Assembly (NCBI GenBank): GCA_018660965.1
Contig: JABJJH010000462.1
Location: 1 to 5,165, forward strand
Direction of reading: 5' to 3'
Length of the DNA: 5,165 bases
DNA from: Rhodospirillaceae bacterium
Lineage (GTDB): Bacteria > Pseudomonadota > Alphaproteobacteria > UBA8366 > GCA-2717185
Position numbers and translations under genes: made by a program. The notes under the pieces were generated by a model, which saw nothing but the letters and a program-made list of their open reading frames with translations, searched no databases and had not been told where the DNA came from. Below are positions 1 to 5,165 of this stretch, in pieces. Every line of letters begins with the position of its first letter. Positions within the stretch are counted from its first letter, which is position 1.

Positions 1-780
1 CGCGATCATCACGGGGCGCCCATTGGCCGCCGAGATCGCCTCCAGTTTCTCGATGGTCGATGTCATGCCCTTGGTCAACATGAACACGCCGCGCCCGGCT
101 TCTCCCAACGCGCCGGTCAACGCCGCCATTTCCGCGTCATCGGCCAGACGTGACGGCATCGGCACGCCGCCCGCGCCGTTGTGCTGTTCCAGGGTCGATG
201 TCGCGAATCCGACCGCGCCTACATCCATGGCGTCGCGTACGATTTTCTTCATTTGCGCCACTTCGTCCACTGTCGCCACGCGCTTGGACGCATCGCCGCC
301 CATGACATAGGTGCGCACCGAAGAATGCCCGACAAAGGCCGCGACATTGGGCACCGCGCCCTGGGTCGTCAGCATATCCATGTATTCGGCGAAGCTTTCA
401 AACTTCCACTGAATGCCCGCCTGCATGGCTTCCAGCGACATGCCTTCCACATGAGTCAGGTTCCGCATCACGATATCGCGGTCTTCTTCCCGGCATGGCG
501 CGATGGTGAACCCGCAATTGCCGATGACCACCGTGGTCACGCCCAGCGAGGAAGACGGCGCCGCATAAGGGTCCCAGGTCAGCTGGGCGTCGAAATGGGT
601 GTGGATATCGACGATGCCCGGCGCCAGGGCCATGCCGCCCGCGTCCACGGTTTCCGCCGCCGCGCCGACATTGGCGCCGATTTCCGCGATCACGCCGTCT
701 TTCACCGCCACCGCGCCGGTGAACGAGGGATTACCCAAGCCGTCGTAAATAATGGCGTTCTTGATGGCGAGATCATGCAT
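1..780 (-). CDS. Amidohydrolase, N-acyl-D-amino-acid deacylase type (partial, C-terminus outside window)
   Basis: Metal-dependent hydrolase predicted to cleave an amide bond in a small cytoplasmic substrate; no signal peptide is visible. 260 residues are present and the reading frame runs off the left edge. Family members are roughly 480-580 residues, so about half is missing. Visible landmarks: an N-terminal beta-sandwich segment (MHDLAIKNAIIYDGLG, residues 1-16), then APGIVDIHTHFD (53-64) with the metal-binding HxH pair H60/H62. GNCG (88-91) carries C89, the position that bridges metal in D-aminoacylases in place of the carboxylated lysine of dihydropyrimidinase-type enzymes. GHSSVR (151-156) resembles the family's next conserved histidine motif. 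The start at 780 is the only ATG after an in-frame stop at 826-828 and has GGGAGG (790-795) 9 bases upstream. The remaining metal-ligand histidines and aspartate lie outside the window, so substrate and activity cannot be judged. The Cys-type fold makes a D-amino-acid amidase more likely than a hydantoinase, but this is inference from one motif. Confidence 0.9.
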   Translation of the reverse strand, partial: MHDLAIKNAIIYDGLGNPSFTGAVAVKDGVIAEIGANVGAAAETVDAGGMALAPGIVDIHTHFDAQLTWDPYAAPSSSLGVTTVVIGNCGFTIAPCREEDRDIVMRNLTHVEGMSLEAMQAGIQWKFESFAEYMDMLTTQGAVPNVAAFVGHSSVRTYVMGGDASKRVATVDEVAQMKKIVRDAMDVGAVGFATSTLEQHNGAGGVPMPSRLADDAEMAALTGALGEAGRGVFMLTKGMTSTIEKLEAISAANGRPVMIA

Positions 781-807
781 GACTTCCTGCCTCCCTTGAT
801 GGTGACG

Positions 808-817
808 GTTCGTGAAC
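808..817. promoter_or_regulatory. Small dyad GTTCGTGAAC upstream of the amidohydrolase gene
   Basis: Four-base arms GTTC/GAAC flank a GT centre, 28-37 bases upstream of the amidohydrolase start codon, where an operator or promoter overlap would be expected. It is not the alphaproteobacterial LexA pattern (GTTC-N7-GTTC). A dyad this short occurs often by chance, so this is only a candidate site. Confidence 0.15.
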
Positions 818-1189
818 AAATGACGTTAATTCAGGCTTAATATGTCGGCAAATCCACCACGTCACCATGCGAAATTTTGTTGGCGTCCGCGAAAAAGTAA
901 GCGGGGTGAAGAACGCTTTGATTTCATGTTTGTTTTACGGCGTTTCAACCGCAAACTATTTTATCTTTAAACGTGAAAACTTCTTTTCTTACGCCTTAAA
1001 ATTGACACGAACCACCCCGAACCTGTCCAGACAATTCAACAACCAGACATCGCCATGCACTGACAATATTCGCCGCTTTGGACACGCCACCCACCTTAAT
1101 CTTGCTTTCGACAACAATCTGACTTCATTCATTATTTTAGATTACACCAATTTTAACACACGAGTTTTTGCATTCAATTTCAATATGTT

Positions 1190-1194
1190 AAGGA
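1190..1194 (+). promoter_or_regulatory. Ribosome binding site of the nuclease-like gene
   Basis: AAGGA lies 9 bases before the ATG at 1204 and is the best Shine-Dalgarno match near any possible start of this frame. It supports 1204 as the true start rather than a later internal ATG such as the one at 1378. Confidence 0.6.
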
Positions 1195-1203
1195 TACTTT
1201 CTA

Positions 1204-1872
1204 ATGTCAGGGGGAAACCGGGAGGATCGAGAAAAATTCATCGAACTCGCTAAGTTTTACAGCAGATCACTACGTCGCACGGCCAACCGGAAGAATCCTC
1301 CGTTGGTTCGCAAGCCGCAAAATCAAACGCCCGCCCTAACTGCAATAGAACCAAGGCGCTCTATCCTGATTCAAGCGATGCTCACGGAAATCGGAATCGA
1401 AATGGGATTTAGCATCTGGGTGCCGAAAGCCGATAAAAAGCGGGTCCTAGACGCCACGCAAGCAAAATACCATGCAGCTTTTCTGGATGAACTGCCGCTA
1501 AATTACGACGACGCCACGTTGGACACCATCGCCCAAATCGATGTGTTGTGGTTAAAAAACAAATCCATCGTCCGGGCTTTCGAAGTCGAACACACAACCG
1601 CCGTTTATTCAGGCCTGTTGCGCATGGCCGATTTACTCGCCCTCCAGCCCAACATGGATATCCGGCTGCATATCGTCGCCCCCGACAATCGTCGAAAAAA
1701 GGTATTCCGTGAAATGCTGCGCCCTGTATTCTGTCTTCTGGATCGCGGACCACTGGCGCGAAGTTGCACCTTTATCGCCTATAGCAATATCAACGCCATC
1801 ACGCGCCTGGAACACCTTTCGCATCTCAAGGACGGCATCCTGGAAAAATATGAAGAACAGGCCGGGCCATAA
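1204..1872 (+). CDS. Uncharacterised protein with PD-(D/E)XK-like nuclease domain
   Basis: I do not recognise a named family. The 222-residue product has a basic N-terminus (13 Lys/Arg in residues 1-52) and a compact domain from about residue 53. The helix IQAMLTEIGIEMGF (56-69) is followed by a strand, WVPKAD (72-77). The core is QIDVLWLKNKSIVRAFEVEH (111-130): D113 at the end of one strand, then E127-V-E129 in the next. This matches the D...E-x-E form of the PD-(D/E)XK site known from BamHI, where the usual lysine is replaced by glutamate. After it come the helix SGLLRMADLLAL (136-147) and the strand IRLHIVAPD (153-161). The role is inferred to be DNA cleavage or binding; no methyltransferase, helicase or ATPase partner lies alongside, so a restriction system is not demonstrated. 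The gene has more AT-rich codons than its neighbours, which suggests acquisition by transfer. It ends 41 bases before the dehydrogenase gene and could share its transcript. The coding call is strong; the nuclease call is moderate. Confidence 0.75.
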   Translation: MSGGNREDREKFIELAKFYSRSLRRTANRKNPPLVRKPQNQTPALTAIEPRRSILIQAMLTEIGIEMGFSIWVPKADKKRVLDATQAKYHAAFLDELPLNYDDATLDTIAQIDVLWLKNKSIVRAFEVEHTTAVYSGLLRMADLLALQPNMDIRLHIVAPDNRRKKVFREMLRPVFCLLDRGPLARSCTFIAYSNINAITRLEHLSHLKDGILEKYEEQAGP

Positions 1873-1913
1873 CCACGGCGCGACCATAATACCGGACAGG
1901 GGAACGCTTCATA

Positions 1914-2804
1914 ATGACGGACAAACCACGCATCGGCTTTATCGGCCTGGGGCTCATGGGCGGCCCCTTCACCACCCGTCTCGTCGAAAGCGGCTACACC
2001 GTCACGGGCTATGATCTCGACGTCGAAAAGGTCGCGCGCGCGGCGGAACAGGGGGTAGCGCCCGCCGACTCCTGCCGTGACGTGGCCGAAGCAAGCGATA
2101 TCGTGGTGGCCTGCGTCACCTCAACCGATTGTCTGCGCAACGCCGTGTTCGGCGCAACCGGCGTTGCGGCGGCGGGCGCAGCGACCGGCAAAATTCTGGT
2201 CGATCATTCCACCACCATCGTCGACGACACCAAGGACATGGCCGAACGCCTGCGTCGTGAAACCGGGATGGGCTGGGTCGATGCGCCGGTGTCCGGCGGC
2301 CCCGGCGCGGCGGGTTCCGGAACGCTGGCGATCATGGCGGGCGGGGCGCAAGCCGACATTGATGCGGTGGGCGCGTTGATGACCGATGTATCAAGCAGCT
2401 TCACCCATTTCGGCCCGGTCGGCGCTGGCCAGGTCGCGAAAATGGTCAATCAAATTCTGGTGCTGAACAACTACGCCGTCCTCGCCGAAGCGCTGGCGTT
2501 GGCCGAAGCCGGAGGCATAGACGCCGCGAAAATTCCACAGGCTCTGGCGGCGGGCCATGCGGGGTCCAACATGCTGCAATCGATGTTTCCGCGCATGATC
2601 GCGCGCGACTTCGAACCGGCGGGCTATGCGCGGCAAATTCTCAAGGATCTCGACATGCTGCACGATCTGGCCAAACAGATGACCGTGCCGACGCCCATGT
2701 CCAGCCAGACGGCGACGCTGTTCCGCATCCTGAACGCCAAGGGGCATGGGGAATTGGACGGTACGGCGGTGCTGAAGCTCTTCGACAGTCGCGATACGGT
2801 TTAA
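1914..2804 (+). CDS. NAD(P)-dependent beta-hydroxyacid dehydrogenase (3-hydroxyisobutyrate dehydrogenase family)
   Basis: Cytoplasmic oxidoreductase that interconverts a beta-hydroxyacid and its semialdehyde; relatives act on 3-hydroxyisobutyrate, tartronate semialdehyde or similar acids. All family landmarks are present in 296 residues, the usual length. The Rossmann fold opens with GFIGLGLMGGPF (8-19). D34 after the second strand (YDLD) favours NAD over NADP. The substrate-binding motif is DAPVSGGPGAAGSGT (123-137). GAGQVAKMVNQ (170-180) carries the catalytic lysine K176 and N179. KDLDM (244-248) is the conserved C-terminal lysine motif. The start at 1914 has AGGGGA (1898-1903) at good spacing and leaves only three residues before the nucleotide-binding strand begins. 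The gene lies 41 bases after the nuclease-like gene and converges on the acetyltransferase with a 6-base gap. The exact substrate cannot be read from the sequence, so no gene symbol is given. Confidence 0.95.
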   Translation: MTDKPRIGFIGLGLMGGPFTTRLVESGYTVTGYDLDVEKVARAAEQGVAPADSCRDVAEASDIVVACVTSTDCLRNAVFGATGVAAAGAATGKILVDHSTTIVDDTKDMAERLRRETGMGWVDAPVSGGPGAAGSGTLAIMAGGAQADIDAVGALMTDVSSSFTHFGPVGAGQVAKMVNQILVLNNYAVLAEALALAEAGGIDAAKIPQALAAGHAGSNMLQSMFPRMIARDFEPAGYARQILKDLDMLHDLAKQMTVPTPMSSQTATLFRILNAKGHGELDGTAVLKLFDSRDTV

Positions 2805-2810
2805 GCCCGT

Positions 2811-3299
2811 TCACCCCAACGCCAGGAAAGCCTCGGCGTAAATGACGGCGCCGGCGCGTTCGGCCAGAGCCTTTGGCGCAAGGTCAAGCGCCATGAAATA
2901 CGGTTTTGGATAATCGGTTTCGAATTTTTCAGCCGCTTTCACGTCGAAGCCAAAACGCGTGTAATAATCGGGATCGCCAAGCAGGAACACGGCTTGCCAA
3001 TGATCCTCTTTCGCGCGCGCCAAGCCGTCCTTGATAAGCCGTGACCCGACGCCTTGCTTCTGATGACCCGGCGCCACGGACACCGGCGCAAGCGCCAGAC
3101 ATTGGCTGGGCGCTTGCAGTTTTGAAAACAAAATGTGTCCGACAACGGCGCCCTGCTCTTCAGCCACCAGAGAAATGATCGAAGCACCGGAATCACGCAG
3201 GGAATCGACCAGATTCGCTTCGTCGGTCTGACCGAACGCTTCGGTCACAACGGCGCGAACAGCCGCGATGTCATCCTGTGTTTCCGGTCGAATAATCAT
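2811..3299 (-). CDS. GNAT-family N-acetyltransferase (YhbS-like)
   Basis: Predicted cytoplasmic acetyl-CoA-dependent N-acyltransferase of 162 residues, a complete single GNAT domain. The N-terminal strand and helix (MIIRPETQDDIAAVRAVV, 1-18) lead to VVGHILFSKL (52-61). Motif A follows: LAPVSVAPGHQKQGVGSRLI (70-89), with the pyrophosphate-binding Q-x-x-G-x-G at Q80-K-Q-G83-V-G85. The segment VFLLGDPDYYTRFGF (104-118) is typical of the YhbS-like branch, whose substrates are mostly unknown. The start at 3299 is supported by its fit to the family N-terminus; the ribosome site is weak (GGGA, complement of 3307-3310). A possible minus-strand promoter, GAGACA (3340-3335) with TATATT (3316-3311) and an 18-base spacer, overlaps the left arm of the nearby inverted repeat. 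It would give an almost leaderless mRNA, so it is tentative. Confidence 0.93.
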   Translation of the reverse strand: MIIRPETQDDIAAVRAVVTEAFGQTDEANLVDSLRDSGASIISLVAEEQGAVVGHILFSKLQAPSQCLALAPVSVAPGHQKQGVGSRLIKDGLARAKEDHWQAVFLLGDPDYYTRFGFDVKAAEKFETDYPKPYFMALDLAPKALAERAGAVIYAEAFLALG

Positions 3300-3325
3300 A
3301 TCAAAATCCCAATATATCGATACGC

Positions 3326-3382
3326 ATTAGAGTGTGTCTCGGCTATTCGGAACCACTGAGAATAGCCGAGACACACTCTAAT
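3326..3382. repeat. Perfect 23-bp inverted repeat with 11-base loop
   Basis: Bases 3326-3348 are the exact reverse complement of 3360-3382, with 3349-3359 (GGAACCACTGA) between them. The arm core reads GAGTGTGTCTCGGCTATTC at 3330-3348 and returns as GAATAGCCGAGACACACTC at 3360-3378. Each arm also contains a small inner dyad, GAG-TGTGT-CTC. The element lies between divergent genes, 26 bases from the acetyltransferase start and 65 bases before the PhyH start. It is not at a gene end and neither side carries a T tract, so it is not a standard terminator. Possible roles are a mobile or REP-like palindrome, a cruciform or binding site, or a leader hairpin. I see no clean target-site duplication around it. 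Confidence 0.95.
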
Positions 3383-3447
3383 ATCTGACGGCTTGTACAA
3401 ATTCGATAACACAGCGTAAAGTTTCACGAACCGCGAGCGAGGCCACC

Positions 3448-4302
3448 ATGCCAAAGTTACTGACGGACACGCAAGTCGAGGATTACCGCCGGAAGGGGTA
3501 TGTGTTTCCCTTCACCGCGATGAGCGCCGCCGATGCGCGAGGCTACCGCGACAAGCTCGAAACGCACGAAGCCCAGCTTGGCGGCAAACTGACCGAGCTT
3601 GGCGGCCCGGCGCGCTTCAAAAATCAATTGCTGCTGACCTGGGTGAACGATCTGGTCAAGCATCCGGCCATTCTGGACGCTGTCGAGGATGTCATCGGCC
3701 CCGACATTCTGTGCTACACGAGCACGTTTTTCATCAAGGAACCGAACAGCCCGGCGATTGCGGGCTGGCATCAGGATTCGACCTATTTCGGCCTGCGCCC
3801 GCATGAGCACGTGACCGCATGGCTGGCGTTGTCGGAATCCACAGCGGATAGCGGGTGCCTTGAATTTCTGCCAGAAAACCTGACGCAGTTGAAGCACAAG
3901 GACAACGCCATGGAACACAGCGTCAATGGCGGGAAACAAAAAATCATCGAAGGCTTCGACCCCAGCCAGGCGGTGTTGGCGCCGATTGAACCGGGATCGT
4001 TCTCCCTGCATAACACGTTGTGCATTCACCGCTCCGCGCCGAACAATTCTTCGGACCGGCGGATCGGCATCGGGATCAGCTACGTTCCAACGCGGGTGCG
4101 ATGCATTGGGTCAAAACGGATGTACGCGATGCTCGTTCGCGGTGAAGACGCCCATGGCCATTTCGACCTGGAGCCATCGCCTGTCGCCGATCTGGACGCG
4201 GACGCACAGGCCGCGCACGACGCCGTCTACAAACGCTACCGCGAAAATTATAACGAACAGCTCGACTGGCACAAAACAGGGCGCGCAGTTCCCGACGTGT
4301 AA
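3448..4302 (+). CDS. Phytanoyl-CoA dioxygenase (PhyH) family Fe(II)/2-oxoglutarate oxygenase
   Basis: Non-haem iron oxygenase that would couple 2-oxoglutarate decarboxylation to oxidation, usually hydroxylation, of a small substrate in the cytoplasm. The 284 residues match the family's usual size. The iron-binding triad is intact: GWHQDSTYFGL (106-116) gives H108 and D110, and CIHRSAPNNSSDRRIG (192-207) gives the distal H194. R205, 11 residues after H194, is at the spacing of the 2-oxoglutarate-anchoring arginine in human PhyH and ectoine hydroxylase. The aspartate in HxD argues against a halogenase, where it is replaced by Ala or Gly. The C-terminal stretch from about 235 is charged and less conserved. 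The start at 3448 has GAGG (3439-3442) 5 bases upstream. The gene diverges from the acetyltransferase across the inverted repeat and converges on the TauD-like gene with a 10-base gap. The substrate is unknown; a phytanoyl-CoA role is not implied. Confidence 0.93.
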   Translation: MPKLLTDTQVEDYRRKGYVFPFTAMSAADARGYRDKLETHEAQLGGKLTELGGPARFKNQLLLTWVNDLVKHPAILDAVEDVIGPDILCYTSTFFIKEPNSPAIAGWHQDSTYFGLRPHEHVTAWLALSESTADSGCLEFLPENLTQLKHKDNAMEHSVNGGKQKIIEGFDPSQAVLAPIEPGSFSLHNTLCIHRSAPNNSSDRRIGIGISYVPTRVRCIGSKRMYAMLVRGEDAHGHFDLEPSPVADLDADAQAAHDAVYKRYRENYNEQLDWHKTGRAVPDV

Positions 4303-4312
4303 GAAGCCAGCC

Positions 4313-5155
4313 CTAAACCGGACGCTCGCCCGCGATGGACAAGCGGTGCATTTCACGCCGGTATCCGTGGTAATCGTTGACCGCCAGATGTTGGGCCGCG
4401 CAATTGTCCCACACCGCGAAAACGCCGGGCTCCCATTCGTAGCGGCAGGTCAGTTCGGGACGTTGCTGTTGTTGATACAGGTATTCAAGCAACGCCTTGC
4501 TTTCCGCCTCGCTCCAGCCTTCGATCCGCGCGGTGTGCAGCGCGTCGACATACAACGCCTTACGGCCTGTTTCGGGGTGCGTTCGCACCAGCGGGTGCGT
4601 CGCTTCTAGAACCGGCCTGTTTTTCGCCACCAGCTTGACGCTCTGATACGCATTGCCCGCGGCGCGACCGCCGCCCTTTCGAACCGTCGAGCTATGCACC
4701 GCGCGCAATCCCGACAGCATGGTCTTAAGCCCTTCCGACAACCCCTCATACGCCAGATGCATATTCGCAAACAACGTGTCCCCACCGGCACGCGGCGTTT
4801 CCACCGAATACAGCACCGTCGCCTTGGGCGGAATGTCGGTATAGGTGGTGTCGGAATGCCAGCCTTCGCCGAAATTCTTCGTCTCATGCGATTCCTTCAC
4901 CACGGCGAAAACCCGTGGCTCCTCCGCGAACCCCTCAACGAACGGATATTCACCAACCGGCCCGATATGTTCCGCCACGGACGCCAAGGCCTTGGGGCCA
5001 AGGGTTTGGCCGGGGAAAAACAACGCGATGCGGTCGAGAAACAGCGCGCGAATTTCGTCCCAGACATCGTCGCTGGCGTGGGCCAGATCAACGCCGCGCA
5101 CTTCCGCGCCAATGGCGCCGCTCAACGATTTGGGCTCGATCAATCGGTAGGTCAT
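4313..5155 (-). CDS. TauD/TfdA-family Fe(II)/2-oxoglutarate dioxygenase
   Basis: Cytoplasmic non-haem iron dioxygenase of 280 residues, nearly the length of E. coli TauD, and alignable to it by eye almost from the first residue, which supports the start at 5155. The iron ligands are H100 and D102 in GWHSDTTYTDIPP (98-110) and H256 in WDNCAAQHLAVNDYHGYRR (249-267). R267 and R271 match TauD R266 and R270, the latter of which contacts 2-oxoglutarate. Other family blocks are GGDTLFANMHLAYEGLS (124-140) and VRTHPETGRKALYVD (190-204). TauD's taurine-contacting H70, Y73 and N95 correspond here to Y70, V73 and G96, so taurine is an unlikely substrate. The family also attacks other sulfonates, sulfate esters and aryloxy acids. 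The ribosome site is weak (GGA, 4 bases upstream). The stop faces the PhyH gene with a 10-base gap. Upstream sequence and any promoter lie beyond the right edge. Confidence 0.94.
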   Translation of the reverse strand: MTYRLIEPKSLSGAIGAEVRGVDLAHASDDVWDEIRALFLDRIALFFPGQTLGPKALASVAEHIGPVGEYPFVEGFAEEPRVFAVVKESHETKNFGEGWHSDTTYTDIPPKATVLYSVETPRAGGDTLFANMHLAYEGLSEGLKTMLSGLRAVHSSTVRKGGGRAAGNAYQSVKLVAKNRPVLEATHPLVRTHPETGRKALYVDALHTARIEGWSEAESKALLEYLYQQQQRPELTCRYEWEPGVFAVWDNCAAQHLAVNDYHGYRREMHRLSIAGERPV

Positions 5156-5165
5156 AATCCAGGAA

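Larger units (their letters stand above)
781..1203. other. AT-rich divergent intergenic region, no convincing gene
   Basis: This 423-base gap separates the divergent amidohydrolase and nuclease-like genes and must hold the 5' signals of both. From about 880 onward it is clearly AT-richer than the flanking metabolic genes. An open frame at 867-1253 exists, but its protein resembles nothing I know, it has no good ribosome site, and it overlaps the nuclease-like gene in another frame. Weak promoter-like elements on the plus strand are TCGACA (1108-1113) with TATTTT (1133-1138), a 19-base spacing that is longer than optimal. An isolated TTGACA (1002-1007) lacks a matching -10. I see no tRNA-like fold, terminator or repeat array. 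A small RNA cannot be excluded by eye. Confidence 0.7.

Noticed and set aside
181..840. Long plus-strand open frame opposite the amidohydrolase gene (219 codons).
   Set aside because: It is rich in His, Arg and Ala with no family resemblance, and it is antisense to a gene with clear metal-binding motifs. It is an open frame produced by high GC content.
1002..1007. Perfect TTGACA hexamer as a promoter -35.
   Set aside because: The sequence 16-19 bases downstream is GC-rich with no -10 resemblance.
867..1253. Possible 128-residue gene in the AT-rich intergenic region.
   Set aside because: There is no ribosome site, no recognisable motif, and its end overlaps the better-supported nuclease-like gene in a different frame. 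A decayed gene cannot be excluded.
3349..3374. GGAAC in the hairpin loop as the -35 of an EcfG-type stress promoter.
   Set aside because: No CGTT-like -10 appears 16-17 bases downstream.
3326..3382. Inverted repeat read as a rho-independent terminator.
   Set aside because: It lies upstream of both divergent genes and no T tract follows on either strand.
3393..3421. TTGTAC and GTAAAG, 17 bases apart, as the PhyH promoter.
   Set aside because: The -10 match is too poor to support a feature, although the location is plausible.
3457..4029. Minus-strand 190-codon open frame inside the PhyH gene.
   Set aside because: It is the shadow of a gene with an intact iron-binding triad and a good start; its translation has no family features.

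Overview
The window looks like chromosomal DNA from a Gram-negative bacterium, most likely an alphaproteobacterium. This rests on the high-GC, GCG/GCC-rich coding style of most genes, Shine-Dalgarno starts, and the gene mix (D-aminoacylase-like amidohydrolase, 3-hydroxyisobutyrate-dehydrogenase-type enzyme, PhyH and TauD/TfdA dioxygenases). That mix is common in metabolically versatile Rhodospirillales-like genomes. The lineage is an inference; there is no rRNA, tRNA or other phylogenetic marker here.

Layout, left to right. (1) Bases 1-780, minus strand: the N-terminal 260 residues of a metal-dependent amidohydrolase of the N-acyl-D-amino-acid deacylase type, whose C-terminus lies outside the window. 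(2) Bases 781-1203: a divergent, AT-rich intergenic region of about 420 bases with no convincing gene. (3) Bases 1204-1872, plus strand: an unnamed protein with a BamHI-like D...E-x-E version of the PD-(D/E)XK nuclease signature, in visibly AT-richer DNA than its neighbours. (4) Bases 1914-2804, plus strand: a complete NAD(P)-dependent beta-hydroxyacid dehydrogenase. (5) Bases 2811-3299, minus strand: a GNAT N-acetyltransferase, ending 6 bases from the dehydrogenase stop. (6) Bases 3326-3382: a perfect 23-bp inverted repeat with an 11-base loop, in the divergent gap. (7) Bases 3448-4302, plus strand: a PhyH-family Fe(II)/2-oxoglutarate dioxygenase. (8) Bases 4313-5155, minus strand: a TauD/TfdA-family Fe(II)/2-oxoglutarate dioxygenase, ending 10 bases from the PhyH gene.

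Most of the window encodes small-molecule metabolism: an amide hydrolase, a hydroxyacid or semialdehyde oxidoreductase, an acetyltransferase and two oxidative enzymes. They alternate in strand, so this is a neighbourhood rather than a single operon. The only possible co-transcribed pair is the nuclease-like gene and the dehydrogenase 41 bases downstream of it. A shared catabolic role is plausible but not shown.

The two items most worth a second look are the orphan nuclease-like gene in its AT-rich segment and the long perfect inverted repeat between the acetyltransferase and PhyH genes. I saw no CRISPR array, transposase, tRNA or complete defence system.
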